From positions 62,001-126,000 of the forward strand of contig NZ_WKJK01000007.1 of assembly GCF_009674535.1 (NCBI RefSeq): 64,000 nt of DNA, in the 5' to 3' direction. The stretch is from Duganella guangzhouensis. GTDB taxonomy: Bacteria > Pseudomonadota > Gammaproteobacteria > Burkholderiales > Burkholderiaceae_D. Position 1 is the stretch's first letter, and each line of letters begins with the position of its first letter. Shown here one piece after another: positions 48,941 to 59,704 of this stretch. Under the pieces are notes generated by a model, which searched no databases, was not told the origin of the DNA, and worked only from the letters and a program-made list of their open reading frames with translations. Position numbers and translations under genes: made by a program.

Positions 48941-50179
48941 ATGCTGTTTACAACGCTCACTCTGCCCAACGGCAGCACCCTGCCCAACCGCCTCGCCAAG
49001 GCTGCCATGGAAGAAAGCATGGCCGATGCCGGCCAACTGCCCGGCAGCGCCATTCATCGCCTGTACCAGCGCTGGGCGGAAGGCGGTATCGGGCTGCTCA
49101 TCACCGGTAATGTGATGGTCGACAGCCGCGCGCTGACCGGCCCCGCCACCGTCGCGCTGGAAGCCGATACTCCGCTGGCACCGTTCAAGGCGTGGGCGCA
49201 AGCGGCCCGCTCGCATGGTGCGCAGGTGTGGATGCAAATCAGCCATCCCGGCCGCCAGGTCATGGCCAATATGGGCGGCCTGGCGTGGGCACCATCCGCC
49301 ATCTCGCTCGACTTGGGTAAGCACAGCAAACTGTTCGCCCAGCCGGAAGCGATGAACGCGGCGCAGATCGCGGAAGTGATACGCCGCTTCGCCGACACCG
49401 CGCATGCCGCCGAACAGGCGGGATTCAGCGGCGTGCAGATTCACGCCGCGCATGGCTACCTGCTGTCGCAGTTCCTTTCGCCGCTGACCAACCGGCGCGA
49501 CGACAAATGGGGCGGCAGCCTGGAAAACCGCGCGCGTCTGCTGCTGGAGGTGGTGCGTGCGGTGCGGGCGCGGGTATCGGCCGGATTCAGCGTCGCGGTC
49601 AAACTCAATTCGGCCGACTTCCAGCGTGGCGGCTTCTCCGAAGACGATGCGCGGCAAGTGGTGCAGATGCTGAACGAGCTGCCGGTCGACCTGATCGAAC
49701 TGTCCGGCGGCAGCTATGAAAGCCCGGCGATGCAGGGCCGCACGGCGGATGGGCGCACGCTGGCGCGCGAAGCCTACTTCCTGGAGTTCGCGCAGGCGCT
49801 GGCTGGCGTGGCGCGCATGCCGGTCATGACCACCGGCGGCATCACCCGTCCGGCGGTGGCGGAACAGGTGTTGGCCAGCGGCGTGGCGGTGGTGGGCATC
49901 GCCACCGCGCTGGCAGTGGCGCCCAACCTGCCACGCCAGTGGCGCGCTGGCCAGGCACCGCAGGCCACGGCGGCAGCGGTCAACTGGAAAGACAAGACGC
50001 TGGCCAGCATCGCCACCATGGCGCTGGCACGGCGCCGTCTGCGCGCGCTCGGCAGCGGCGGCGCCCACGGCGGCAGCCTGAATGCGCTATACACGCTGGT
50101 GACGGACCAAGTGCGGCTTGCCCTGCTGACCAGACGCTATCGCAAGTGGCTCAGCACGCGCGGGCCGGCATTATCGTGA
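48941..50179 (+). CDS. NADH:flavin oxidoreductase of the old yellow enzyme family
   Basis: 412 residues from ATG at 48941 (GGGAA upstream). FMN-binding TIM barrel: LPNRLAKAAMEESMAD near the start, WMQISHPGRQVMAN (about 96-109), and GVQIHAAHGYLLSQFLSPLT (about 170-189) with the paired catalytic His; NRRDDKWGGSLENR follows. It reduces activated double bonds or nitro groups with NAD(P)H. It pairs with the divergent MerR gene, suggesting induction by an electrophile. The last 9 bp overlap the convergent GH2 gene. Confidence 0.93.
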   Translation: MLFTTLTLPNGSTLPNRLAKAAMEESMADAGQLPGSAIHRLYQRWAEGGIGLLITGNVMVDSRALTGPATVALEADTPLAPFKAWAQAARSHGAQVWMQISHPGRQVMANMGGLAWAPSAISLDLGKHSKLFAQPEAMNAAQIAEVIRRFADTAHAAEQAGFSGVQIHAAHGYLLSQFLSPLTNRRDDKWGGSLENRARLLLEVVRAVRARVSAGFSVAVKLNSADFQRGGFSEDDARQVVQMLNELPVDLIELSGGSYESPAMQGRTADGRTLAREAYFLEFAQALAGVARMPVMTTGGITRPAVAEQVLASGVAVVGIATALAVAPNLPRQWRAGQAPQATAAAVNWKDKTLASIATMALARRRLRALGSGGAHGGSLNALYTLVTDQVRLALLTRRYRKWLSTRGPALS

Positions 50180-52969
50180 CGCCTCGCCCACCACGATATC
50201 GATGGTGTTCTCCAGCCAGATACCGAGGTTGGGCGTGCGCGCCTGTTGCGCCGACGGTCCCAGTTCCGCCGGCGGATGGAACTTGGTGCCGATCGGCAGA
50301 ATCGCGTTGAGGAAGGAGATATCGCCCTGAGGGAAATCCACATGCGTGGCCTTCGGCTCGAAGCCGGCGCCGCTGGCTTCCTTCGGCGTGAACACGCGCA
50401 GCGCGATATCGTCGGCATGGTTGATGAAGGTGATCGGCAAGCGCGCCGTGTTCAGCGTGGCCCAGTAGACCTTGTCGTGGAAGCCTTTAAACTCGGGATA
50501 GTTCCACGACTGGCCCGAGACCGTATCGTTGTAGTCCTTCTGCCAGACGTCAAACTCCACGCCCTGGGTGCGGTTCTTCCAGACCCGATACGGGCCGCGC
50601 CCCAGCCAGCGCATGGACTTCACCTCCGCTTCGGGATAATCGAATGTCACGCCCAGCGCGTCGACATAGCGGCTGCCTTCCATCTGGTAGCCATAGTTCA
50701 CAGTGAGCCGGCCAGCGGACGTCAACCGCCAGTTGACCTTGCGCAGATTGCCGCTGTATTCGGCGGCCACCACCACATCGTCGCCATCGCGCGCGGCGTG
50801 GATGGTTTTCAGTTGCGCCGTGCCAGTCACCAGGCGTGGGCCATTGCTCAGCGGCGCCAGCACGTCGCCCCTCTTCAACTCGCGCAGATAGCCGGTAGAC
50901 TTGTCGATCAACGCGCTCACCGCGCCAGCCTGCAGGCGGTAACCGTCCGCCAGTTCGACCAGCGTAGCCGAGGACGTGGCAGGGGCCGGGACCGCCACCG
51001 CGTCGCGTGCTCCGTGCATGCGCTCGGCAACCTGCTGCGGCGTGGCGATCATCCACGACCAGGTGTAGATCTCGCGGCCATCGCGGTCGGTTGCGCTCAG
51101 ATATAGCGCATCCTGTCGCGCCCAATCCGCAGGCAAGGCGATGCTGGCCGCGCCGCGCATGCCCGGCGCCACATCAGGCACTTTCACATTACCCTGCGCG
51201 ACAACAGCATAGCCGGTACCCGCGCCAAAGCGCACCAACTGCCAGCGCAGTTTCAGCTGATTGAGGTTGGTGAAATCGTAGCGGTTCTCCAGCGTGATCC
51301 GGCCATCAAAAGTCGACGGCAAAGAAGCCAGCTCCGACAACGGCAGATACAACGGCGACCAGATCTTCTTGATCGCAAAGAAGCTTCCCTCCTTTTCGCG
51401 ATATGGCCCGAGAATGCCATCCGGCGCCAGATTGCCGGCGACATCAACCGCGCCACCACGATCATCCCGCACGATGCCTTCATCGACAAAGGCCCAGATA
51501 AAGCCGCCCGCGCTAAGCGGATTGGCCAGCATGGCGTTCCACCAATCGTTCAGGCTCGCGCCCGCGCCGCCGTCGTACAAGCCATGCAGGAATTCGGTCG
51601 GCATGAACACATCGCGGCCGTTGAACAGCGACGTGGCGCAGCAATTATAGGTCGGATAGTGCGCGGTATCGATGCCGCCGAAGTTCTCCCACGGATGGAT
51701 CACCGGCCGCCGCTGCGCATCCCAGCCGGCATACAAGCCATCCAGCTCTCGATTGAAGCCACCCTCATTGCCATTGGCCCAAAACAGTATCGATGGATGA
51801 TGCTGGTCACGCTGCACCAGCTCCTTCACCAGCGGCGTGGCGACGTCGGTGTCATAGGCTTTCTGCCAGCCGGTCAGCTCGTCGATCACGTACAGGCCCA
51901 CCTCATCGGCCACGTCGAGGAAATGCGGATCGGGTGGATAGTGCGACATGCGCACCGCGTTCATGTTCATCTCTTTCATCAGCCGCGCATCCTGATAGCT
52001 GAGTGCCTTGCTGGTGGTTCGGCCGGAAGTCGGCCAGATCGAGTGGCGATTCGATCCCTTCAAGCGCACCTTGCTGCCGTTGACGTACACGCCATCACGC
52101 GGCCGCAGTTCGATGGTGCGGAAGCCGATAATCTTGCTGACCTCATGCACCACCTTGCCGCCCTTGAGCAGCTGGAAGCGCACCTGATAGCGCTGCGGAT
52201 TCTCCGCCGACCACGGCACCACGCGATCGACGTGGCCAAGCAGATGCGCCTTGCCGTCCACCACCTCGACGCTAATCTCCTTGCCCATCGCCTTGCCATC
52301 CAGCGTGGTGATGCGCGCACTGACTTTGCCGCCAGTAGCGCCATCCAGGAACACGTCCGCACTGAAATCGCCGGTATGCCGCGCATCCAGACTGACACGT
52401 TCGATATTGGTTTGCGGCCTGGCCTCCAGCCACACCGGCCGGTAGATGCCACTGAACAGCCAGTAGTCCGAGCTGCGTTCGGCGCGGTTGACCGATGCGT
52501 TGGCGGAGTAACGATGCACCGTCACTTCCAGCTGATTGCTCTCGCCGGGCTTGAGCAGCCGAGAGACGTCGTAGCGGAACTCATAAAAGCCGCCCTGATG
52601 CACCGGTCCCGCTGGCTGGCCGTTGATGACAACCTGCGTGTCCGTCATCGCCGCACCAAACACAATGTCGATCCGCTTGCCACGCCACTCCGCCGGCACG
52701 GCGAACTGGTGACGATACACGCCAACGCTGTCCGGCGCGGGATCCTTCTGCCAGTCGTTGGAATAGCGGTAGGTGCCGAAGCCTTCCATCTCCCAGTTGG
52801 AAGGAACCGGAATCTTCTTCCACGCGCCGCTATTGCGGCCGCCGTTGACCTGAAAGTCCCAGTCGACGCGATGGTCCTTGTCAGTGCCGCTGAGGTATTG
52901 AATCTGGGTGGGTTCCGCGAAACACTGGCTGCTCAGCGCCAGTAAAAAGACACTCAGCAGCCAGCGCAT
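50171..52969 (-). CDS. Glycoside hydrolase family 2, predicted beta-galactosidase
   Basis: 932 residues. Signal peptide about 1-18. Jelly-roll sugar-binding domain (to about 190), Ig-like domain, then the TIM barrel with acid/base Glu402 in WANGNEGG and a later Glu in PTEFLHG as probable nucleophile; C-terminal beta-galactosidase small-chain-like domain (about 640-930). It is the last gene of the glycan operon, its ATG sharing one base with the GH95 stop. It probably removes galactosyl residues, but GH2 also holds other activities, so the specificity is open. Confidence 0.9.
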   Translation of the reverse strand: MRWLLSVFLLALSSQCFAEPTQIQYLSGTDKDHRVDWDFQVNGGRNSGAWKKIPVPSNWEMEGFGTYRYSNDWQKDPAPDSVGVYRHQFAVPAEWRGKRIDIVFGAAMTDTQVVINGQPAGPVHQGGFYEFRYDVSRLLKPGESNQLEVTVHRYSANASVNRAERSSDYWLFSGIYRPVWLEARPQTNIERVSLDARHTGDFSADVFLDGATGGKVSARITTLDGKAMGKEISVEVVDGKAHLLGHVDRVVPWSAENPQRYQVRFQLLKGGKVVHEVSKIIGFRTIELRPRDGVYVNGSKVRLKGSNRHSIWPTSGRTTSKALSYQDARLMKEMNMNAVRMSHYPPDPHFLDVADEVGLYVIDELTGWQKAYDTDVATPLVKELVQRDQHHPSILFWANGNEGGFNRELDGLYAGWDAQRRPVIHPWENFGGIDTAHYPTYNCCATSLFNGRDVFMPTEFLHGLYDGGAGASLNDWWNAMLANPLSAGGFIWAFVDEGIVRDDRGGAVDVAGNLAPDGILGPYREKEGSFFAIKKIWSPLYLPLSELASLPSTFDGRITLENRYDFTNLNQLKLRWQLVRFGAGTGYAVVAQGNVKVPDVAPGMRGAASIALPADWARQDALYLSATDRDGREIYTWSWMIATPQQVAERMHGARDAVAVPAPATSSATLVELADGYRLQAGAVSALIDKSTGYLRELKRGDVLAPLSNGPRLVTGTAQLKTIHAARDGDDVVVAAEYSGNLRKVNWRLTSAGRLTVNYGYQMEGSRYVDALGVTFDYPEAEVKSMRWLGRGPYRVWKNRTQGVEFDVWQKDYNDTVSGQSWNYPEFKGFHDKVYWATLNTARLPITFINHADDIALRVFTPKEASGAGFEPKATHVDFPQGDISFLNAILPIGTKFHPPAELGPSAQQARTPNLGIWLENTIDIVVGEASR

Positions 52970-55290
52970 TACAGACTCCTTCCGAAGCGTTTGCTTTCGC
53001 CCACCTTCAAATTAATTGAAACGACCTTGTAGCCGTAACGCACCTTGCCGGCGCCCGTGCCGGCCACGCGGCGGATGGTAGCGGCGGTGAGTTTGCCATT
53101 GGCCCAGGACAGGTCCACCTCATAACCACCACGCGCGCGCAGCCCTTTGACCGAGCCTGTGCCCCATGCCGACGGCAACGCCGGCAGCAGATGAATCTCG
53201 CCGGTCTGCGATTGCAGCAGCATCTCGCAGATGGCGGCGGTGGCGCCGAAGTTGCCGTCGATCTGGAACGGCGGATGAGCGTCGAACATGTTCGGATAGG
53301 TGCCACCAGCGTTGTTCGATTCCGTGCCCTGGCTGCTCTGCTGCGCGGCGCGCGCGCCAGGCTTGGCCAGTTGGCCGCGCAACATTTTGTAGGCGTGATC
53401 GCCGTCCAGCAGACGCGCCCAGTAAGCGGTCTTCCATGCCATCGACCAGCCGGTGCCAGCGTCGCCGCGCGCTTCCAGCGACTTGCGAGCGGCAGCGGCT
53501 AGCGCCGGAGTTTGGGTCGGTGAGAACTGCCGGCCGGGGAACAAGCCAAACAGGTGCGAGACGTGGCGGTGGGTATCGCCTGGCGTGTCGAGGACTTTGT
53601 CCTTTTTCTCGTCCATCCACTCCAGCAGTTGGCCCCAGCTGCCGATGCCTGGCTTGGCCAGACGGTCGCGCAATGCAGCGATGCGATCGCGGTAGGCCTT
53701 GTCGCCCAACGCATCGGCGGCTTCCACGGTGTTGTTGAACAGGTCCCAGATGATTTCCTGGTCATAGCTGACGCCATCTTCGATCGGACCGTGTTCCGGC
53801 GACCAGCCGAGTGGCGCGACCAGGCGGCCGTCCGGCAGCGGCTTCAGATAGTCTTCCCAGAACGCCACCGCTTCCTGCATCAGCGGGTAGGCGACGTTGC
53901 GCAGGTAGGCTTTGTCCTGGGTGTAGGCGTAGTGTTCCCAGAAGTGCTGCATGTACCAGGCGTTGCCGGTCTTGTTCCAGACGTAGCCCATGGCGCCGAA
54001 CGGATTCGATTCGGTGCGCACGGTCCAGCCGCGCACCGGCTTGCCTGCGGCGCTGACGAAGGTTTCTTCGCGCTGCACCGCTTCGCCACTCAGGTCCGGG
54101 GCCGACATTTTGACCGACGATGGATCGGTGATGGCCTTGGCGGCGGTGTCGGCCACCAGCTTGCGGTAGACCGGCGCCACGCCCTGCACGAAGTTGAAGA
54201 ACGGGTTGGCATGTTCGGACAGGTTGGCCGGTTCGGCTGGCCAGTAGTTCATCTGGATGTTGATGTTGGTGTGGTAGTCCGAATTCCACGGTGGCGTGAT
54301 GCTGTTGTTCCACAGGCCTTGCAGATTGGCGGGCAGCGAGTCGCGCGAGCTGGAGATCAGCAGGTAGCGGCCGAATTGGAAGAACTGCGCTTCCAGTTCG
54401 GGATCGTTGCCCTCGGCGGTGTAGGCTTCGATGCGCTTATCGGTCGGCAGCGCGCGGCGCGCGGACGAGGCGGCGCCAAAGTCCACCGCCACCCGCTTGA
54501 AGCGCGCGCCATAGTCGCGTTCATGCGCCGCCACCAGCGCGGCCCACGCACCGGCGGCGCCGACTTGCGCCGTCACGCGCTGCAGCGGCGCATCGCCGTT
54601 GAAGTGGCGGGCGGCGTCGTTGAGATAGCTGGTGCCGGCGCCGAGAATCAACGTGATCGCATCCGCACCCTTAAAGCTAATGCGGTTGCCCTCCACCGCC
54701 AGCGTACCGCCCTCGTTCAGCACGCGCACCTGGCTGGCATACGCCATCGCATTGCTGGACGGCTGCTGCCCCTTGCCGCGCAACGAGCCAATCGCCGTAA
54801 TGCGTCCATCCTGCGCGCTGATCTGCGCATCGTGCATATCGGTCAGCTCGATCGAGCCAGTGTACTGCCCGCGCTTGTCCGCCGTCAGCCGCACCGCAAT
54901 CACCTGCGCCGGATAACTGGCCAGCGCCTGGCGCTGAAACTTCACGCCATTGTGCGTATAACTCACCGTATGCACACTGCGCGACAAATCCAGCGTGCGC
55001 GCATAGGCAGTTGTGCCCTGCTCATGCCCCGGCAGATTGATGTAGACATCGCCAAACGGCTGATACGCCCCCATCGCTGTTTCATCGCCAGTCCACAGCG
55101 TGATGTCGTTGAACTGCAAACGCTCACGCGCCAGCTGTCCGAAGATCATCGCACCGATGCGGCCATTGCCGATCGGGAGCGCTTCCTTTTCCCAATCCCC
55201 CGCCGGCTGGGCATAACGCAAAGTCAGGTCAGGCGCGGCCGCCGCGCTGGCGACGACGGCAACCAAGGTCAGGGCAAGCAGCTGTTTCAT
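52969..55290 (-). CDS. Glycoside hydrolase family 95, predicted alpha-L-fucosidase
   Basis: 773 residues. Signal peptide about 1-18. N-terminal beta domain ([19 protein letters not shown], about 33-51), helical (alpha/alpha)6 barrel with [15 protein letters not shown], the general acid Glu499 in WSPEHGP, and [16 protein letters not shown]-terminal beta domain with [17 protein letters not shown]. This is the inverting 1,2-alpha-fucosidase pattern. In Cellvibrio xyloglucan loci the equivalent enzyme (Afc95A) removes terminal fucose. It overlaps its neighbours by 4 and 1 bases. Confidence 0.93.
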   Translation of the reverse strand: MKQLLALTLVAVVASAAAAPDLTLRYAQPAGDWEKEALPIGNGRIGAMIFGQLARERLQFNDITLWTGDETAMGAYQPFGDVYINLPGHEQGTTAYARTLDLSRSVHTVSYTHNGVKFQRQALASYPAQVIAVRLTADKRGQYTGSIELTDMHDAQISAQDGRITAIGSLRGKGQQPSSNAMAYASQVRVLNEGGTLAVEGNRISFKGADAITLILGAGTSYLNDAARHFNGDAPLQRVTAQVGAAGAWAALVAAHERDYGARFKRVAVDFGAASSARRALPTDKRIEAYTAEGNDPELEAQFFQFGRYLLISSSRDSLPANLQGLWNNSITPPWNSDYHTNINIQMNYWPAEPANLSEHANPFFNFVQGVAPVYRKLVADTAAKAITDPSSVKMSAPDLSGEAVQREETFVSAAGKPVRGWTVRTESNPFGAMGYVWNKTGNAWYMQHFWEHYAYTQDKAYLRNVAYPLMQEAVAFWEDYLKPLPDGRLVAPLGWSPEHGPIEDGVSYDQEIIWDLFNNTVEAADALGDKAYRDRIAALRDRLAKPGIGSWGQLLEWMDEKKDKVLDTPGDTHRHVSHLFGLFPGRQFSPTQTPALAAAARKSLEARGDAGTGWSMAWKTAYWARLLDGDHAYKMLRGQLAKPGARAAQQSSQGTESNNAGGTYPNMFDAHPPFQIDGNFGATAAICEMLLQSQTGEIHLLPALPSAWGTGSVKGLRARGGYEVDLSWANGKLTAATIRRVAGTGAGKVRYGYKVVSINLKVGESKRFGRSL

Positions 55291-56828
55291 TGCGGATTAA
55301 TCTTCACCAGAACCACATCATTAACGCGCATCTTCACCTTCACCGTGGCGGCGCCGGATGCAGGCACACGCACCGTACTGGTTTGCGGCCTATCCATCGT
55401 CAACGCCTGCAGACGCTCGATCTCTTTCGGCGTCAGCGTCTTGGGCGAATTCATTTTCAAATACGCCGTCTGTGCATCATTGGCCTCAAAGCCAGTGCGA
55501 TACACGCTGACCGAATACGTCCCCGGCTTCAAGCCCTTCAGATCGATGCTGAGCGGCGCGCCATCGCGCGTCGGCTGCACTGTGGTGTAGAAACCGCGAT
55601 TGCTACGCCCCTGCTTCGGCGTCTGAAAATCCCAGGCCAGCACCTGCACGCCACGGCCATCCTTGGCCGCGTAGCTTTGCGCATCGGCGGTCTTGAGCGC
55701 GGTGTCGCCCAACTGGTTCAGATACTTGTATGCGAACCAGGAAGCCTTGCGTATGCCCTGCGGATTCATCAAACCGAAGCCGCCCTCAAACGGCGCGGTC
55801 GGCGGCCCCGGTTCCTCGAACAAATCGCTGTAGGTCCAGTAGCTCATGCCCTGCGCGACGCCCTCGGTGGCTTTCAGCTTGCTGAGGATGTAGGGCGCGC
55901 TGATGTACGAATCGTGTACCGGATCGCGCGGCGTGTAACTGGTGCTCCACTCTGTGAAGTACAGCGGCATATTCGGATGACCGGCCACCGCCATCTCCTT
56001 GCGCACCTTGCGCACATCGCCCACGATGGCGTCCGGCGATGGCGACAGCTTGGTATCGTCCTTGCCATTTTCATCGAGGAAGCCGCCATCCACGCCATAG
56101 GTGTGGGTGGTGACGAAATCGACCACGGCGCCGGATTGCTTGGCGTGCGCCAGGAACTCAGGCACCCATGCCGCGCCGGCGGTCGAAGGGCCGCCAACAC
56201 GCAACGCCGGATCAATCGCCTTGATGGTACGCGAGGTGATGTCGAACAGCTCGAAGTAGACCTTCTGATCCGCCTTCTCCCAGAAGCCATCCAGATTCGG
56301 CTCGTTCCACACTTCGAAGAACCAGCTGCGCACCTCTTCCTTGCCGTAGCGCTCCTGCACATGGCGAACAAACGCATCCACCAGCGCCGCCCACTTCTTC
56401 GGATCGGGATGCGAGGTATTACCCTTCCAGTAGAAGATGCTCAGGTCCGACGAGCGCATGGCCAACGGCGTAAAGCCCAGCTCCACAAAAGGCTTGATAC
56501 CAATCTTCAGCAGCTGGTCGTACAGATAATCGAGCTTGGTCCAGTCGTACACCGGCTTGCCGTCCACCTCCTTGTAGGTGCCCAGCACATCGTGGAAGAT
56601 GGCGTGGAAGCGGATGTAGCGGAAACCCAGTTCGTCCTTCGCAAGCTTCAGCTGCGCCAGACTGTCGTCGCGTATCAGCGTGCCCGGATAATCCGAGCCC
56701 ACCGACAGATCCGCGAAACGGTCACGCGGCGCGCCGGGAGCGGCGGCGTCCACCGCGATGCGGCGCACATCGGCGGCCGATGCTACGCCTGCCAGGGCAA
56801 ACAAAACAGCAACGGTCAAAGTCTTCAT
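55287..56828 (-). CDS. Glycoside hydrolase family 39-like, predicted beta-xylosidase or related
   Basis: 513 residues. Signal peptide about 1-18. TIM barrel with acid/base Glu176 in [10 protein letters not shown] and nucleophile Glu293 in FTEWSTSY, the paired Glu arrangement of GH39; a C-terminal beta-sandwich runs from about 400. GH39 contains beta-xylosidases and alpha-L-iduronidases. In this operon a xylosidase, or an activity on arabinosyl/xylosyl side chains, is more likely. It starts 2 bp after the GH31 gene and overlaps GH95 by 4 bp. Confidence 0.88.
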   Translation of the reverse strand: MKTLTVAVLFALAGVASAADVRRIAVDAAAPGAPRDRFADLSVGSDYPGTLIRDDSLAQLKLAKDELGFRYIRFHAIFHDVLGTYKEVDGKPVYDWTKLDYLYDQLLKIGIKPFVELGFTPLAMRSSDLSIFYWKGNTSHPDPKKWAALVDAFVRHVQERYGKEEVRSWFFEVWNEPNLDGFWEKADQKVYFELFDITSRTIKAIDPALRVGGPSTAGAAWVPEFLAHAKQSGAVVDFVTTHTYGVDGGFLDENGKDDTKLSPSPDAIVGDVRKVRKEMAVAGHPNMPLYFTEWSTSYTPRDPVHDSYISAPYILSKLKATEGVAQGMSYWTYSDLFEEPGPPTAPFEGGFGLMNPQGIRKASWFAYKYLNQLGDTALKTADAQSYAAKDGRGVQVLAWDFQTPKQGRSNRGFYTTVQPTRDGAPLSIDLKGLKPGTYSVSVYRTGFEANDAQTAYLKMNSPKTLTPKEIERLQALTMDRPQTSTVRVPASGAATVKVKMRVNDVVLVKINPQ

Positions 56829-56830
56829 GC

Positions 56831-59692
56831 TTAGCGTTTCACAGTAACGGATTTGCCCTCGTAGCTGACGGTCTTGTCGGCCACGTCGAAGTTATCGGTG
56901 CTGGACACGCCAGGTTTGATGAAGCGTACCTTGAACTGGCGCTTGGCCACCATGCCCTTGTACTGGCCAGTGCGCTCACCGATGGTGACCGTGCCGGTCT
57001 TGTCATTGTAGCTGAGCGGGATGCGACTGAAAGCGCCTCGCAGGTAGCCATTGCTGACGCCATCGTCCTCATACAGGCTGAATTTGCCGTCGGCGCCGGT
57101 GTACACATACAGCGTGATCGGCGCATCTGGCTTCTCGTCCACGTACTGCGTCACGGGTCCAATCGGCAGGATGGCACCGGCTTTCACCAGCACTGGCATG
57201 CGCGTCTCGGGAGCTGCGACCACCGCGCTGGTGCCGCCCTTGTGCAGTTGACCGGTGTAGAAGTCATACCAGTCCGCGCCCTTCGGCATGTAGACCTTGC
57301 GCTCGCGCGCGCCGTACACGTACACCGGCGCCACCAGCATGTTGTGGCCGAACAGGTACTGGTCGTTGATGTTCTTCACCGCGTCGTCATGCGGGAAGTC
57401 CATCACCAGGCCGCGCATGATGGAGCCGGAATCGTAGTGCGTCTCGGCGGCGGCCGAGTAAATGTACGGCATCAAACGATAACGCAGCTGGTCGTACCAC
57501 ACCATCGACTCGCGCATCGGCGAACCGGCTGGCGAAATCTCGTGGATCTCGCGCTTCACCACTTCGCCGTGAGAGCGGAACAGCGGCGAGAACGCGCCGA
57601 ACTGGAACCAGCGCAGATTCAGCTCGCGCCATTCCTTGATGTCTTCCGGATTGCCCTGCTTGATACCGGTGCTGCGGTTCTCCTGTGCCGAGCCGACGTC
57701 GCCAACCTGGAAGCGGGTCTCCTGCGCATAGCCGCCGATATCGTGCGTCCAGTTCGGGATGCCCGACATGGAGATGCTCACGCCCGCCGAGATCTGGTCA
57801 TACAGATTGTTCCAGCGGCTGGCGGTATCGCCACTCCACACGGCGGTGGCGTTGCGCTGGATGCCGGCAAAGCCGGAACGCGACAAAATGAATTGACGCT
57901 TCTCGGGCTGGTCTTTCTGCAGATGCGAATAGAAGCCTTCCGTATGCACCAGGCTATACGGGTTGAAGGTGATCTCGCCGCCACCGTAAATGGTCGGGCC
58001 GATCAGCTTCTTGAAGTCTGCTGGGCGGGTATTCGACAACACATCTGGCTCGGTGTTGTCCATCCACCAGGCGTCAAAGCCCAGGTCCACCAGCTTGGGC
58101 TTCATCTGGCGGAAATAGATGTCGCGCGCTTCCGGCGTATATGGATCATAGTGGCTGTTCTTGTAGCCGGGGCCGACCCAATCCAGATCGCCGTTTTCGA
58201 CGTTCTTGGTCCACATATGGCCCTTGGCCGCCAGCTCCTTGTAGTTGTCGGTGTTGGCGTAGAACTTGCCCCAGATCGAAATCATAATGCGCGCATTGGA
58301 CTTGTGGACCTCGTCCACCATCGCTTTCGCATCCGGGAAGCGGGCCTTGTCGAAGTCATGCGAACCCCAGCCGTTCTCCGGCCAGTAGAACCAGTCCTGC
58401 ACCATATTATCGACCGGCCAGCCCTGCTTGCGATACTCGCGCAGCACGCCCAGCAGCTGCTCCTGCGTCTCATAACGCTGGCGCGATTGCCAGAAGCCGT
58501 AGGCCCATTTCGGCATCATCGGCGCCTGGCCGGTCAGATAGCGATAGCCGGCGATGACGTTGTCGATACTGTCGCCACTGACCACGTAGTAGTTGATGCT
58601 CTGCGCGACTTCGGACGAGAAGGTCAGCGAATGGCGCTCGGCATCCGGCAGCGGATCGTTGTGCGTGATGGCGACCATGCCGCCGCTCGGCTTCCACTCA
58701 AGGTGCAGCTTGACCGGCTTATTGGCGTCAAACTTCACTTCGAAGTTGTGATACCACGGATTCCAACCCTGGCGCCACACGTCCATGATCTCTTTGCCGT
58801 CGACCGCCAGTTTGGCGTAGTCCGACGAATACAGCTGCAGCTTGTGCACGCCCGCTTTCGGCGACGCCATCGCACCGTCCCACACCACCTTCAGGTTGGC
58901 GGCCTTGGGATCGACTTCCTTCGGCCAGTTCTCGGCCACGTCCTTCAGATACTGGTAGGCGATGTCTTTTTCCTGGCGCGTGAACACCAGCTTGTCGCCA
59001 ACGTAGTAGCGCGCGGTCAGGCCGCCCTCTTTGCCGTCGGCGTCGGTCAGCTTCAGGTCGCGGCTCAGCCACGCATACGGCTTGGCATCGCCAAAGCGCG
59101 AGATCGAGTTGTTATCCCACAGGACGCCGTAGTTTTTGTCCGAGACCACGAACGGCACGGCAATCGCCATATTGTGCTGCATCAGCAGCACATCTTCGCC
59201 GTTGAGGTTCATCTGGTGATTCTGATGCTGGCCCAGGCCGTAGAAGGCGTCCTTGGTGCCGTAGTTGAAGCCCTGCTTCACCGCCAGGAATGGCTTGCCG
59301 TCGACCGAAGTCGGCGCCATGGTCTCGGCTTCCTGCGTCAGGAAGGCTTTGCCGGCGGCGTTGAAGAACTGTACCTGGCCGGTGGCCAGCGAAACCGCGA
59401 CCGAAATCTTCTTGGCCTTCAGCGTGACCTTGTCCTTGCCCGTCGCGGCAACGCTGAAGTTACCGCTAACAGAAGCGGCCACGGTCATCAGCGAGGGATT
59501 CAGCTGCTTGCCATCCTGGTCCAGCTTCACCACGTGAACGATGTTATCCGCCATGACCTCCAGCCGCACTTCTTTGGCGGCGCCGGTGTCGGGCTTGACC
59601 ACCACACCGGTGGCGGTCTTTTCAAAAGTGCCGGCCGTGGCTTGCCCGGCCGCCAGCACGGCTACAGCCGTGGCGATCATCTTGATGCGCAT
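56831..59692 (-). CDS. Glycoside hydrolase family 31 with PA14 insert, predicted alpha-xylosidase
   Basis: 953 residues. Signal peptide about 1-20. An N-terminal beta-sandwich is interrupted by a PA14-like domain (about 255-350, with HKLQLYSSDYAKLAVDGKEI), the hallmark I recall from Cellvibrio Xyl31A. TIM barrel with nucleophile Asp545 in WWMDNTEPD and acid/base Asp622 in WSGDTASRW; HDIGGY also fits GH31. It would remove the non-reducing-end xylose from xyloglucan oligosaccharides in the periplasm. It lies 12 bp after the GH35 gene. Confidence 0.93.
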   Translation of the reverse strand: MRIKMIATAVAVLAAGQATAGTFEKTATGVVVKPDTGAAKEVRLEVMADNIVHVVKLDQDGKQLNPSLMTVAASVSGNFSVAATGKDKVTLKAKKISVAVSLATGQVQFFNAAGKAFLTQEAETMAPTSVDGKPFLAVKQGFNYGTKDAFYGLGQHQNHQMNLNGEDVLLMQHNMAIAVPFVVSDKNYGVLWDNNSISRFGDAKPYAWLSRDLKLTDADGKEGGLTARYYVGDKLVFTRQEKDIAYQYLKDVAENWPKEVDPKAANLKVVWDGAMASPKAGVHKLQLYSSDYAKLAVDGKEIMDVWRQGWNPWYHNFEVKFDANKPVKLHLEWKPSGGMVAITHNDPLPDAERHSLTFSSEVAQSINYYVVSGDSIDNVIAGYRYLTGQAPMMPKWAYGFWQSRQRYETQEQLLGVLREYRKQGWPVDNMVQDWFYWPENGWGSHDFDKARFPDAKAMVDEVHKSNARIMISIWGKFYANTDNYKELAAKGHMWTKNVENGDLDWVGPGYKNSHYDPYTPEARDIYFRQMKPKLVDLGFDAWWMDNTEPDVLSNTRPADFKKLIGPTIYGGGEITFNPYSLVHTEGFYSHLQKDQPEKRQFILSRSGFAGIQRNATAVWSGDTASRWNNLYDQISAGVSISMSGIPNWTHDIGGYAQETRFQVGDVGSAQENRSTGIKQGNPEDIKEWRELNLRWFQFGAFSPLFRSHGEVVKREIHEISPAGSPMRESMVWYDQLRYRLMPYIYSAAAETHYDSGSIMRGLVMDFPHDDAVKNINDQYLFGHNMLVAPVYVYGARERKVYMPKGADWYDFYTGQLHKGGTSAVVAAPETRMPVLVKAGAILPIGPVTQYVDEKPDAPITLYVYTGADGKFSLYEDDGVSNGYLRGAFSRIPLSYNDKTGTVTIGERTGQYKGMVAKRQFKVRFIKPGVSSTDNFDVADKTVSYEGKSVTVKR

Positions 59693-59704
59693 ATTGTCTC
59701 CGTT

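Noticed and set aside
53554..56834. Long plus-strand frames (53554-55590 and 55290-56834) opposite GH95 and GH39.
   Set aside because: They have the same antisense GC artefact; both strands cannot be explained by selection, and the glycosidase motifs lie on the minus strand.
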